A stretch of 64,000 bases of DNA from Megalopta genalis (GCF_051020955.1 NC_135026.1:8594501-8658500), one strand, 5' to 3'; positions 51,715 to 64,000 are shown, counted from the stretch's first letter. Notes: a model not told the origin generated them from the letters alone. Program-made: numbers and translations.

Positions 51715-54700
51715 AGACTAAATTATCATTAGCAAATAATAATAATAATAACCTAAGAATTGTCTTAGGTTAACACCTTCACTTGCACTTTTTATATGTG
51801 GTCTGTCATGCCGCCAATACGCCAGTCATCTTTGTGGAAGTTATTATACCAGTCGAAGGTTAAAATGCTGCAGGATGCTTAGAGGATTTACGAAATTACT
51901 GTGACGATATTTCTGTGTGTATACTACTCCACAAAATTCAAGATGTACAAGTGACCATTTAATTCTGCGAAGTTAATTGTAACATCACTTTCTGCCTTCT
52001 AGATTGCGTCTAGGTTAGGTTTCGGTTAAATTTGGGAAAATGAGTGTAGTGCTTATTAGATTTATTAGCAAGTTAAATGTAATATCATGTGAAAGGAAAA
52101 ATGCCTCGACGTCTCAAGAACGTTCTCTTCTAAACATAATAAAAGGACAGATGAGTCACTGGTTAGTCTCAAGAGTCTAACATAGAGGGCTGAATACTTA
52201 GGTACACGGACTTCAGTTTTCTCTTGGGTCTCTCGAATCAGTTGAAGCTAAATATTCTACCAAAAAAGACGTTCATTTCGAGCTGTTAGAATAGAATAAA
52301 GATTATATCGAAAGGTTATATCGTTCATTTTTTTTTCACACACACACACACACACACGTACAACCTATTTCGTACACCGTCCAGTTAATTGTAATGTCGC
52401 TGTCTACCTTATCGACATCTACGTTAGATTCAGGTTTGATCTAGGTTAGGTCTATGTTAAGCCTAGTTTAATTTCCAAAGTTCTGTACAATCTAATTCGG
52501 CCGATTTTCAGAAAATGTGTGTACGTTCATTTAATTGTATGAGTTAATATATTTTACATATATCGTATTTATTTTTATTATATCGTGAGAGAGAGAGAGA
52601 GAGAGAATCTCACATTCGAACGGCACGACTTCGGATCACCGAACAGCAGATGTCTGCCCCAAACTGAAACATCTGCGCAGATTGCAAATGCTTCTGGTGC
52701 TTGGCAGCCTCGGCGGCGATGAGAGTATTAAGAAACAATTGCCGCGAACAATCTGCAAAATTACGAACAGAGAGAACGACGAATAAAGAGTAGGAAACAA
52801 TGCCGGGCGGAGCATAAATCTTCCACGAAAGTATAGCGCTCCTTCGATTGGAGCCTCCGTGCTCCATCAAGCGAGGGCCTCCGCGCGCCATAGCTCATTT
52901 CCTCCACTCATCCTACGCACCCCATTACACTAATGTCCCCGCATTTATTCACGCTGAAACCGCTTTCGTTCACGCGTTAATTTTCTCCGACAAAATAAAA
53001 TCACGCGAACCGATAAATTCAACGTTGCCGGGGTGGGCCAGGCCGGTGGGTGTTGCCAGAAGGAGGTGGGGGAGGGGGGGAGGCACGGCCCCGTTGCACC
53101 GTATACATTTAATTTCCCATTAAAATGCATACACACGGCCACGTTTATTTACCGGCCGACTACAATTTCGACTTCTACCGGGCTCCTGCCGCGTTATTAC
53201 GTATAAGCAGCGCTGGCAATCGGCTGCACAGTAGAAGGCATATGGAAAACGATGGGATACGAAGGGAGAGAGAGTGTGTGTGTGTGTACAGGCTTGTGTG
53301 TATACATTCCCGTCCATAAGTCGTCGCACAATTGTCGTATTAAGCGAGTTCGATTGAATTGAGTCGTCACGCCTAGTTAACTGTGTGAAAAGATGTCATT
53401 ATTTAGGAATTTTTTACGGAAAATGCAACGATCCTTTTTTCAAACTAAGCAGCTTGTCCGAAAGTACGTACCTTGTACTATGTGTGAGAATTTTTCACTG
53501 AGAAATATTGGAAAATGGACGTGAGTGACAGAATTTTTATTATACATAGAGGCTGTTTTATGGTGATGAATGAACTCTGAATGTTTGAGTGTATTCGTTT
53601 GTAAAAGTCCTCAATTTTTTTTCTGAGTAATTAGTAATATCATTTTGAACGTCCTTAATTAATTATTACACTGTGGATTTTTAGGCAAAAATTTCTAGAT
53701 CTTTTACAAGTTACAAGAACTACTTTGGAAATTTTTTCTTCTTTGATTCGTCATTTTTGTAAAAAAAATGTGTCGACACTTCTTTCTTTTAATCTTTCTA
53801 GTAACTTCAAAACTCGTCAATTCCTCCTAAGATCATTGTTTAAAACAAATATTCTCTGATATTTGCAACGAGTTCTAACGGAGGAACAGGTTATGTCTAG
53901 GTTAGGTCTAAAAATTAAGAGTAGGTTATGCCTGGTTGTGTCTGGATTAGGACTATTGTTCTTTGTACAATTAAAAAATACCTCTGTGCTGAATTACAAA
54001 CATCCGAACACGATAGAAACATAAGCATCTCAAACTAAGGCAATCATATGCAACAGTATTTGTTGTGGAAGTCAGTAAACAATGGATCTAGCACTTTAAC
54101 TAACTGTTCTATTATCCAAAAAACTATGCCTTCTTGATTGGATTCTACTATAAATCAATTGAGAATAATATGAAGATTTAAATCGAGCAGAGAACAGATT
54201 ATATCTCGTACATTCCTTAAGCCAGAGCTAACCTAATTTCTGTTTTTGGATCTTGCTAGTTCTTGACTTATAATAAACGAAATCATTAATTTGGAATTAC
54301 AAGAGATTAACGTAAACGAACTTTGGTAATAGCTTGGCGTTATAACTTTTTCTACAAAGAAACTTGTAAAGGAATACTTGATTTAATAATAATGTCAGGT
54401 GGCGCCACTCGCGACAATACAGAACAGAATGGCTGCTTTACATGAATAGGAAACCGATCTTTGACCTAAGAAACCTACGAATAATAAATTATATTTTCAT
54501 CAAAAAGGTCCACCATGCAGCGTTAAAAACAATTTCTTAAAACGATCGAGAACGAAGCAGAATTTTTATTTGACTTCGGCTTCTTATAACCGATGCAGGA
54601 GAATTTTCAATTGATTAATTCAATCATCGAATTCCGCATCAACATTCAAAAATGCAACACGCTTCGCGGCGATCATCCGCGAGGAATATTATTCTAGAAT

Positions 54701-57700
54701 TTTGCGCGGAACAGACGGAGACCGCATAATTGCTTTTCCTGATTGCGATACAGGTGGGATTCGATCGGTTTCGCAGAACCGTGGCCGCGATATTCATTTT
54801 CCCCGATGCGAGGCAAACGGCCGACAGACTTATGGCCGGTAGTGTACAACAGGGATTCCTAGGCAGGCCGGCAAACACAGATAGTGCGTCAGCGTGTTAA
54901 TGGAGCTATCAGTCAACATACACGGTTGAGCGACGTCTCAATCAAACACCGATGCACTCCTGACCTACGTTACATCGGCGGCCCTGTTTTCGCGTCCCGT
55001 TCGATTCACCGTCGGCCGAGCCACCTCTTACCTCATTATACTCGGTGATTACGATCTCCCCGGGCCTTCCATCCCCCGGTAATTAATGCCGGATTCTGCG
55101 AACTTTTAATTGGTTGATTTGGACCCGAACACCTCCGCAACTATTGTAACTCCGAGGCCGGCTCCACCGGAATCGAATCCTTTCCGCTCGATATTGCCGG
55201 CTCGCCGCGCAACGACGGGTCCAAAAACCTGGCCAAAATACATATAATTCTACCGAGCTATGTATTGGAATTTCTGAACGACAGTGTACCAGTATTTTGA
55301 GACAGAAACAGACACGTTTATACAAAACTGTTAGAAATAGAAATCGATGCAATCGATCGTATTACCGTCTAGGTGGCGCTGCGTACTTCGTGACATAACC
55401 TGTGTAAATTTGAGTGTACCATGTGCTCGATCTCGTTTGCACGGCCGTGTGCATCGTATTCCGTTAATAATATGTGCCTGATGTGTTAAATTGCGCATAA
55501 TCTAAATGTAGACTGTTGATTGAACTGTGTCCAAATCTAACAAGAACAAGTTTGATAACGTTAACATTATTTTGGAACACTTGGATTCGACTGCAGAGGA
55601 TTAAATTGTTTAGCATAATTCTTTATACGTGTTTTATTAGCTACGATGTTATTCTAAGCGCGTTTCGTTCAAATGTGTCGAGTCTATTACATTTATCACT
55701 AGATCGCGGATAATTATTCATTTATGCTGAAATTGCCTAATTGAAATAACAAACAATGTAAGAATTTAATAACGTTCTTATTTATATAACTCTCCTTAAT
55801 TGATTAAAATTACTAAAAGCAGAAATACATTTTTATCGACCTCCCGTTCTTCACAGTTCGTTAAGAAAATTTTTATTTTGCACAAAGATCTGTTACTTTC
55901 TCGGTGTCACGGAACGCGCCCTCGGATTTAAAATACTGCAACAGGGACGCGTGACATTAAAAATTCGAATACGACATCGTAAAGTAGAGATTTCAAGCTT
56001 CAATTTGAAAAAAAGCAACAGTCATAAATTTATGACGATGGGTGAGAAAGAAATTCATTTTTCCTCGCGCACGGGGAGGAGCGTCGCGTCGCCCTTATCA
56101 CCCGATTTTCTAAAATCGCCGAGACTTTTCCCGGTAAAATTAATTAATTTATATTCCCGATTCGGAGAGACCCCCGTTCGAAGCCTTGAAACCCTTGCCA
56201 ATTTTCTTTCCACGTTTCCCGTCGATGATTTCGACCGGTCGCCGTCTATCCGTGGATTAACTTTCTCCGTCCCTCCTTCCGCCGCTGAACGAGGCTGAGC
56301 GGGGAAAAGTGAAGAGAATAGAAGAGATGGTGAGAGAGGGAGAGAGAGAGAGAGAGGGACGGAGGGACATCCGTCGGGGGACGAGTTGTCCGGTATGCAA
56401 ATTCGTTTTATTGTCGCGGCACAGAGAGTCGACCAGACGTGGACCCGTGTAAACGGCCATCTTCGCTACCCGCCTTAATTTCATTCATGCCCTCTGTACC
56501 CCGAGGGTGGCCACCCGGCCGCGCCGGCCCGCCCCTCTTTCCCCGCTTTAATTACTGCCAATTGCCCTCGCCGCACGCGAATTATGTCATTTCCACATGA
56601 GCAGCACTTTAGCGAAATTTTCGCTAGCTAGTCAGAAACGAGACGACCGCGGATCCAGGGGCTTCCTTCCTAGCCCCTCTCGCTACTTTCCGAGAGACCC
56701 ATGCACGGTGCCTCTCCCCCCCGCCGCGGCCGCGCAGAGAGCGAGCCCGTAGTCGCGGAGGCAGAGGCCCTCCTAACCGAGCCCCCGGTCCGTGCCCTGT
56801 CGTAATAAGGGAATAATTAATTAACTGCACTTCCGTGCTTCGTTTTTGCGCTTCAACCCTGCCACGGGAATAAAATTTATGTGTATCCGGGAACCTTAAT
56901 TAAATGTACAATTTGACGGAACTACCGTATGGAAGTTTATGTTAATTTGCGAACGTACTTGCCTGGCGGCGGGGGCCGCCCCGGCTCGCCTCTCTGTCGC
57001 CGAATTCACCTACGTCCGGGCTTTTAATTAGCGCCCGGAATCGACGGCTGCTTACGCACAAGCGTTAGGCCTACGCGATAAGCCTGGGGCCTCGCGCGCG
57101 GGGCCTCGCCTATCGAGGCTCCGCGGAAAACGAGTGTGTCAGTCGCTATGCGTTCTTTAGAAACTTCGGAAAGGATGACCGCACTGTGCTTGGTTTCTCG
57201 GGAAATTTACGATGGGGTCTTTAGAGGCACGTGACCCCAAGGATGCATCGGCGAGGCTAAACAGTTTTGGCGGCGCACGACGACCACACGTTGAGTCTTT
57301 CAATGTACATCTTATCCAGTGAGAATATCCGCCATCTCTCTAATTATGTATTTTAGACCTCATTTGGTGTAATACTTTTTTACGCGGAATTCGACGCTTT
57401 ACCTAAATTCGGGAAGAAATATTAATTATTCCATTTAGAAAATTGAAGGTGACCTTCATAGCTTGATAACAAAGCAGAATAGCATAGTACTGATTATAAT
57501 ACTATATGCCGTCCTGGAAACCGTGTAACTTTTATCTGAAACATTTCTTCGTACAACAAATATTTTATGAGTTATTTGATCTAAAACAGGATTAGACAAA
57601 AGTTGTTTGATTTTGAGGAGTGCATAATGCGATCTCAATAGTTTTTTTGTAGGTGAAGGCGAAAATGACATATGTATAAAGGTCAAACTTGTTTTTTTTA

Positions 57701-57860
57701 ATGGGATGATATAGTTTCTTTTTTATATTCTGATAGACACTTTCAAGACAAATACAATGACCTTAAAATGAATGTCATTCAATGTGTATGAAACGAAAGC
57801 TAAATAAAAAATGTATGTGCTCTTTCGATAGTTTTAATCAATTCAAAATAATGTAACAGA
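51715..57860. other. no gene seen in 6 kb; microsatellites and GC-rich islands
   Basis: (CA)n at 52337-52356, (GA)n at 52587-52606, (GT)n at 53271-53288, and GA at 56336-56356. CpG-rich islands are at 52.6-53.2, 54.6-55.2 and 56.0-57.1 kb; the last includes GCCTCGCGCGCGGGGCCTCG. Open frames up to 115 codons show no domain. TTAGGT words occur at 52008 and 52441. Confidence 0.4.
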
Positions 57861-57900
57861 GAGCGAGAGAGAGAGAGAGAGAGAGAGTGTGTGTGTGTGT
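57861..57900. repeat. (GA)n(GT)n microsatellite
   Basis: GAGAGCGAGAGAGAGA runs into GTGTGTGTGTGT. A MITE right end (ATGCATAAAATCCAACTGTC) follows at 57960. Confidence 0.95.
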
Positions 57901-58081
57901 TTTGAAATTCTTCCAATATTTTCATTATTCTGTATTTCTCTCCTAAAATTTTGCAATGGATGCATAAAATCCAACTGTCTAGTAATGAATATGCGTGGTA
58001 TAAACTAGATAGTGTATATAGGGTATTGATAGAATGAGAGTGGGAGAGTGAAGAGCACCGTTGCAGTGAAATCCCTCAGAA

Positions 58082-58264
58082 GTCACGTGACCTCCACCCA
58101 TGACATCACGGTCGAATAATGGAGCAGACTAGTAGAGGGCAGCAAGGTCGCCAGCGATGCTTTCACGTTTGTGATTGGTCATATCGCATCGGTCGACCAC
58201 GCTGCCCTCTACCCCTATCCTGCTCAACTGTCCGTCCGTGACGTCACAGATGAACGTCACGTGA
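58082..58264. mobile_element. 183-bp palindromic MITE-like element with E-box and CRE-like ends
   Basis: The left arm (58082-58143) and right arm (58201-58264) are imperfect inverted repeats: TCACGTGAC, ATGACATCACGG / GTGACGTCACGG, GAGCAG and TAGAGGGCAGC. Each end contains CACGTG, and the right arm contains TGACGTCA. No coding. Target duplication was not clear. Confidence 0.78.
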
Positions 58265-58371
58265 TATTTGAAGGAATTTACGGCAACGATGATGAAGAGT
58301 GTGGAACGACAATTGCTAGAAGAGAATTCAGACAGGAAAGATATGTGAAAAAATAGAATTAATCAACTAAA

Positions 58372-58404
<33 letters not shown>

Positions 58405-60733
58405 GGGTAAGTTAGTCAGTAGAAATGTGAATTGAACTGCGAAATGTAGTTTATATTATTATTAGCTATTCTATTATATTATTAAATATAGTAATTCTTG
58501 TGAATAATAATTATTAGGAAAAGTGAAAAGCGATTATTATTACAGTAGAGTCTCCCTTATCCGACCACAGATTTTTATTCTGGTATTCAAACATTTTATA
58601 ATCTGACCTTTGTATTAATTAAATACATTATCGCCTCGTAGAGAATTTGAAAATACAATCTTTTAAATAATATTAGATAGAGTCATAAATAATATCCGAT
58701 GGAGCCAGGTAGAATCTATTGTTCGTATCTACCCAACATGAGTCACTGGAACAAACGAGTTCTTGCTTTCACTAAATAGATGAAGGTTCCAAATAAATAA
58801 AATATAAAAAAAGGTAAAAAATAAAATAAAAAGAAAACAAAATAAATGCCTGATAAAATAACGAAAGTTATTTATGACTCAACTGGCGACAGGCAGCGGT
58901 CGGCCACCACGTTGGGTCTTCAGGCTATCGGGTGTCGAAGGTTGTTTATTGAGACGAAGTATGTTTGGAGAAGGCGAGCGATCCGACGTCGCGCTGCTAA
59001 AGAATAGGGGCAACGTTGTCGATGGATCTGACCACGGAGTGGGGAGAGCGATGCCTTTTGGTAAGACGACTGTGATTAGGACACGGAGAAAGAACTAGAA
59101 GTGAGGAGTGTCGCGTCGCGATGCTCTCAGTGCCTCCCATTCCTTTTCTCCTTCCTCTACGTTAGAAAAGTGGGGGAAAATTTCGAAAATACTTATTTAC
59201 TCAAAAATCAACAAATTAAAAGAATGAACAATTTAATATGTCTCATTCTGCAAATATCAAGTTAATTATGGCCGAAAAGAGATCAAAGGCACAGCAATTG
59301 GTCCACCCCACAGCCGCCTGCTCCACTAACCTGTCCACTACCTTATCTCTCATACTTACGAATCGAGATTAATAATTGTTATATTAGCACCCTATCGTCG
59401 AGATAGCTGTTAACACCTTTCTAAAAATTTACTTTCATAAATTTTATTATACATTCGAAAGAAACCCCATTGGAATCGTAAGCACCCCCGTTACATGCTT
59501 GTTATAAAAATCTTATTGTTAGTTTTGAAAATAAATATTCTTTAAAAAGCGGATTTTGTCAAACTTCGCTGGTTTTCTCCCGCTAGTAAAGCCCGATCTG
59601 TGACCCGCAGACAGCGTGTCAGCACAGAGATTCGAATATTCCGTGGCTGTTAATAAATTTTCGCTTGTCCCCGGTGATCTTCGAGCGGCTATTGGTCGGA
59701 GAGCGGTCGGCATCGGCGGGAACGGTGAACGTCCCCGGTCGATTTTTACCACTTTTTGCCTTCCGCTCATTGAAAACCATATTTTACGAGGTTTGTCACG
59801 GTAATGCAGCATTTCGAAGCGCGCCGGATGAAATAAGGCGCGGACCTGTGTGCGTGTTTTTTTTTTATCCGCGGCCCGGCTACAAATCAGCGCCGCGCGA
59901 CCCGTGTAGTCGGAGGACTAGCGGAACACCCGTACGAGAATAACACCGCTAATGGAGAAAAATCACCCAGGTATGATAACATGCCTCCGTACTAATGCAA
60001 TACACGATGCTACAACTGCCGTTACCGGTCGCGCCAAAAAATTCCTTGTTTTTCGCGCTTTTTTTTTCTTTTTTTACTCCCGTCGCCGCTCCACTCTCCC
60101 TTTTTTTTTACGCGTGTGCGCGCGTGTCGTCCTCCCTCCCCTCTGCTCCTCTGTTCCCCGACAAAAAAAAAATCCCGCGGACACGTCGCGCGCGCGGCAC
60201 CGACCAAAAAAAAAAAACTGTGCTAAATTTAGGAACGTCGCGTTGCCCCGCGTTCGATTTTTCCCACCCGAAATCTATGTATGCGGACAAGGATCTAAAC
60301 CGTTCCTCCGCGCCCGACAATAATTCGCGACACTCGATACACCCCCGCCGGTGCCGAGCCCTTCCGATACCCGGTGCTTTCGCGATAACAACTCGTCTAA
60401 ATATAGTTCGCGATTTTTCCGTGACAGCAAGGAAAATTCTGAACAAAATTATTTGTCGATTATTCGTCGGATTTTTTTTAGGGGGAGAGGGTACATTTTT
60501 CAAAAAATGTCAACTGTTTTTACATGAAAGCTTAAAGAGATTTTTGTCGTCGCGGGACCTGGGTCTCGAGCGACCCACGATCGTTCTGCGAGTGTCAATG
60601 ATAATGGATCTTTATCTTTTTTTTTGTCAAAAAATTGTCACATCATTTTGTACGTGATGCAAATTTGATTTCATGATGATGGATCGTCCATTATTTTGCA
60701 AGTTGTTTATAAGTACATCTAATATTTTTCTAC
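58265..60733. other. no gene seen; GC-rich island 59.6-60.4 kb
   Basis: CAGTAGAGTCTCCCTTATCC at 58553 is a pogo-like left end without a partner found. Frames of 123-220 codons around 60 kb run through poly-T, poly-A and CG-rich DNA and look non-coding. Confidence 0.4.
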
Positions 60734-60950
60734 GTCTTAAAGACGTCCATTTTACGTCTATTTTAGGTTTGGACGTCGTACGCCCGAAAATGGACGTCTT
60801 TAAGACGTCTTATTTCAGACGTTAAAAGAACGTCCATTTTGGACGTCTAAAAGACATCGTTTCCATAAGATGTCTTGATTTGTACCATAGGACGTTTCTA
60901 GGCCGTTCATAGGCCGTTCATAGGACATTCGGCACATCTTTAAGACGTCT
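60734..60950. repeat. GACGTC-rich cluster
   Basis: Exact GACGTC occurs six times (60742, 60772, 60793, 60804, 60842, 60944), mostly as GGACGTC or AAGACGTCTT. Near-versions (AACGTCC, AGACATC, ACGTCT) lie between them. It ends close to CTATCTGGGTA. Probably an interspersed repeat; regulatory use is unknown. Confidence 0.8.
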
Positions 60951-60972
60951 TTGTGCTATCTGGGTATTATAT

Positions 60973-61285
60973 GAAACTTCACTTATTCTAACCAAAAGAA
61001 CAGAACGCGTTAAAAGAACTTAAGAATATCAACGTACCAGCTGATTAAAACCAATAAAAGACAAAATATTATGACTCGACTGCTTTTTATTCTAACTGAC
61101 GCAAACAAATTTTCATTTTTGCTAAAAAATGTCTCCACAGTCTAGTAATTACTAAGAGAACTAAATTTTTTATCGAACTCCGCTTGCTCGCAATTTATGA
61201 GAAAAAGTTTCATTCTCCACAAAGATTATCTTCTCGTTGTCCACCCTCCAAAAACGAAAAGGAAGGATCCCGCTACTTCCGACGT
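60973..61285. repeat. dispersed repeat, copy 2 (copy 1 at 31530-31845)
   Basis: Same order of blocks as copy 1: CTTATTCTAAC, CAGCTGATTAAAA, AGACAAAATATTATGA, GCAAACAAATTTTCATTTTT, CCACAGTCTAGTAATT, TCGCAATTTATGAGAAAAA and CCCGCTACTTCC. It carries the MITE-end word CCACAGTCTAGTAAT, as copy 1 does. Confidence 0.88.
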
Positions 61286-61429
61286 ACTTCACGGAAAACG
61301 AATCTCCGAGGGCAATTAACAAACGCAGTCGAAATGCACAGAGTCCACGTCGAAAGAATCCGTCTGCAATTCGTCAAAATTACTCGTCGACTATTCAGGA
61401 CGCGAAGTTTCGAGAAATATGGAAAGAAA

Positions 61430-61472
61430 GAAAAAGAGAGAGGAGGGGGGAGAGAGAGAGAGCGCGCGAGAG

Positions 61473-61513
<41 letters not shown>

Positions 61514-61690
61514 AAGAGTGAAAAAAGCGCGAGAGGGAGAGAGAGAGAGAGAGAGAGAGAGCGTGTAAGAGAGGCAGAGAGAGAGAGAGAGAGAGAGCGT
61601 GTAAGAGAGGCAGAGAGAGTGAGAGAGAGAGAGCAAGAGGGGAAAAAAGCGCGAGAGGGGGAGAGAGAGAGAGAGAGAGAGAGAGAGCCG
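61430..61690. repeat. 260-base polypurine (GA)n tract
   Basis: AGAGAGAGAG with internal direct repeats GCGTGTAAGAGAGGCAGAGA at about 61561 and 61597, and AAAAAAGCGCGAGAGGG at about 61521 and 61643. Open frames on both strands are low-complexity artefacts. Confidence 0.94.
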
Positions 61691-62415
61691 GCCCAGAAAG
61701 ATCAACCGGAAGATAATTCATCTCCCCCGTTCCCTCGCGAAGGGTAGCTAAATGGTAAGAAGGAAAGGGTCGACAAGCTGTATCATCCGGTCCGTTTGTC
61801 CTTGCTGGCCGACCCTGGTTAATACGATTGATTTGTCTGGAATAGCAAGTGCATGGTGGCCATCCATCCAGCAGGAGGGATCGGGTGACCCGATTTTCCA
61901 GGAAATTAGCTCGGGACACGAGCTTTCGAATTCGTCCGTGCTACGTCATCCACTCGGTGCCGTTCGTCTATTTTTTCGACCGTTTTGGATATAAAATTCC
62001 GACGGGGCTAACTTCTTTCGATACGTGAACTATGCACGGCGGCGCCGGTCGTGTTTCCAGCCGGTCAAAAGACCAAGCAATACGCAGCAAGTCTAAATTA
62101 GTACTTCCACACGCTCATGAATCCACTGTATTAAAAAAAACGATTCGGTAGTATTATATACTCGATGCGTACTTTATTGTATAACTATAATTGAGTCGTT
62201 TAAAACGAAAGTAAATTTTTGTAGTCGATTCATGTCGATTTAATAATGGCAATTCTTATTTAACTTGATATTTTATTTGACTTCGTTTTAATTATTTCAA
62301 TTTAAAGCTTGAAAGTGGCAACAAGCATTTTACAGAATTTTTAATTTATCGTTCGTTATCAACAAATTGACATTTGTGACTTACACCATTTTTGTTTTCA
62401 ACCGCTCAATTATTA
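61691..62415. other. no gene seen
   Basis: A moderately GC-rich stretch to about 62060, then AT-rich. Nothing specific found. Confidence 0.35.
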
Positions 62416-63054
62416 GTCTGCGAATTTTATGGATTTATGGGAAGAAGGGGAGAAATGTAATTTAAAACAGTGGGAAGATTGAAAAAATATTACTTTAAAA
62501 TGATTCAATCAGAGTTATTTAAAGAAGAAAGGAAATTTCTATTTGGTTTCAGTTTCTTAAAATCAACGGAGACAATTCTTACTTCGCATAAAGATATATA
62601 GGTTAGGTCTGCAAAATATTGCGAGGTTCTTGGAAACCAAGAAATAGCAACATTTTTAATAAAACACTAAATTGTTCAAAACGTCACACTTTAGAACATA
62701 TTTAAATGTTATTAAAGTTGGAACAGGAACACCAGGTTGTAAACAATTACCATGAAGAAATTCACCCTAGTTATTTCTAGGCTAGGATTAGCGTTGTCAC
62801 ATCCTCAGCGCATACTTTTACGTATAACTATAATTCTTGTAATCGAAAGTAGAATATCATGTAAAATAAAAATTATCCCCGTTAATCGCAACAATTGAAA
62901 ATTTCATAAAAATTATTTTCCTGTTTTAATCATTGTAATAAGTTGAAATTAATATAACAATATCCTTAAATCCCTCGAACATTATTTATTAGCCTTTACA
63001 GTTTTATATCTGACCTATTAGTTTTTGTTATACATTCACAAAATCCGTGGTCCA
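62416..63054. mobile_element. 640-bp element of the GACTGCGGATTTTATG MITE family
   Basis: The left end GTCTGCGAATTTTATGGATT and the reverse complement of the right end, GGACCACGGATTTTGTGAAT, form an inverted pair with several mismatches. TA or TA-like dinucleotides flank both. No ORF; the inside is AT-rich with a TAGGTTAGGT word. Confidence 0.6.
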
Positions 63055-63719
63055 ATAATTATAGTCGTTCTTGAGTACACGTTGAAGATATAATATTGTT
63101 AAGTTGAACATTTTTTTCAATACAGTGAATTTAGAATCGAGTAGTAGTGTAATTGGTCCGGCATGTATTGCTCCGACTTTTGACCCGGTGGAATCGCGAT
63201 CGGCACCAATCGTGTGTCGTGCGACGCGGGGTTGGACGAGGGTTGGAACGGGGTTGGGAAGGATGGGTAGTAGCCCAGGGAGCCCTGGAGATCTTTCGAA
63301 TTGCTCGAAATCGAGAGACGTGAAACTTTTATGAGGCTGCCCTTCGAGGGGCGGCGGGGGGCAGGGCAGTCGGGGACGTCGAAACGCTGACCGTACGATG
63401 GGAAACTCACCCCTTCGCGCGTCCGCGTTTAATAACTCCAAGGGGTGGCTCCAACGAACGTCGATAACAAGGGGTAATTCCATCACGCGGAATTACGCGC
63501 CCTTCCGTCGTGCTTACATTTTCGTCTCTGTACGGTACTCGCTTGATTTTTTTACGGTTCCGGAACCCTTCAATATTTCTCGAATTGTCCTGGAACGAAA
63601 TTTTGCGTAGCGTTGTGAATGAGTAAATGTGGGTCAAATTGATCGGGGGGTTACATTTATTTACGGGAAATAGGAGAGCAGAGAATAAATTTGGATCGCG
63701 TAGTTGGTTCGATTACGAC
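63055..63719. other. no gene seen; GC-rich patch with shadow frames
   Basis: Minus-strand frame 63028-63486 (152 codons) and its plus-strand mirrors lack domains or repeats; not called. Confidence 0.35.
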
Positions 63720-63995
63720 AAATGGAAAACGATAAAACGACGAAACGAAAAAAAAAAGATGACGAAATGTCGAAACGAAAATAATGACGAAACGACAAAA
63801 AGACAGTAAGACAAAACGACAAAAATGACAAATCAATAAAGGTAACAAAATGATACAAAGTACAAAATCCAGAAACGACAAAAATCATGAACAATAAAGG
63901 ACAAACTATAAAATTCAGGAATGACAAGAACTACAACAGACAACAAAATGTTTAAAAAATCACAAAAAAAAACGACAAAAATCTTAGATGAGAAA
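63720..63995. repeat. degenerate ACGAAACGACAAAAA repeat at the window end
   Basis: GACGAAACGA(C/A)AAA, GACAAAA(A/T)TGACAAA and ACAAAACGACAAAA recur at 10-20-base spacing and continue to the right edge of the window. Confidence 0.85.
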
Positions 63996-64000
63996 AAACA

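Noticed and set aside
59995..60657. 220-codon plus-strand frame
   Set aside because: Crosses poly-T, poly-A and CG-rich patches, with phenylalanine/lysine runs and overlapping frames; no domain.
61184..61919. 187-codon plus and 174-codon minus frames
   Set aside because: Mostly RERERE or SLSLSL from a GA repeat; no unique protein part of useful length.
1..64000. tRNA, rRNA, CRISPR, retroelement reverse transcriptase and transposase genes
   Set aside because: Looked for by eye (B-box-like words, spaced direct repeats, catalytic motifs) and found none convincing. A covariance-model and protein-profile search would be decisive.

Overview
The window looks like nuclear DNA from an insect, probably a hymenopteran (bee, wasp or ant). 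The evidence is short GT-AG introns around an animal-type transporter, many TTAGGT-like words (TTAGG is the common insect telomere repeat), CpG-rich islands in AT-rich DNA, long GA/CT tracts, and many small non-autonomous DNA transposons. The species assignment is an inference.

One protein-coding gene can be supported: the 3' three quarters of a sodium:solute symporter of the SLC5 family (monocarboxylate/multivitamin transporter-like), plus strand. Ten exons between 2181 and 10506 join in a single frame into about 450 residues ending in TAA. The first exons, about 150-170 residues, must lie left of the window. Introns 1, 3, 4, 5, 6, 8 and 9 carry tandem repeats, foldback elements and MITE-like transposons; intron 9 holds one element nested in another.

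From about 10.9 kb to 64 kb I find no convincing coding exon on either strand. This stretch alternates between AT-rich DNA full of repeats and GC-rich, CpG-rich islands (about 12.5-13.2, 17.0-18.05, 28.3-28.8, 32.5-33.1, 33.7-34.4, 39.5-40.1, 45.1-45.6, 47.7-48.1, 48.5-49.2, 52.6-53.2, 54.6-55.2, 56.0-57.1 and 59.6-60.4 kb). It could be intergenic DNA or the introns or regulatory domain of a large gene whose exons lie elsewhere.

Repeats dominate the window: (i) a TA-flanked MITE family with GACTGCGGATTTTATGCA-like ends; (ii) mariner-like elements beginning CAGGGTG, including an 878-bp element carrying its own minisatellite; (iii) pogo-like elements with CAGTA(A/G)AACCTCGATTATCCG ends; (iv) an hAT-like element with a perfect 8-bp target duplication inside a tandem repeat; (v) long palindromes; (vi) many minisatellites of 11-450 bp period; (vii) polypurine/polypyrimidine tracts of several hundred bases. 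I saw no transposase, rRNA, tRNA or CRISPR array. No new multi-gene system is evident. The unusual content is in repeat architecture and a few possible regulatory clusters.
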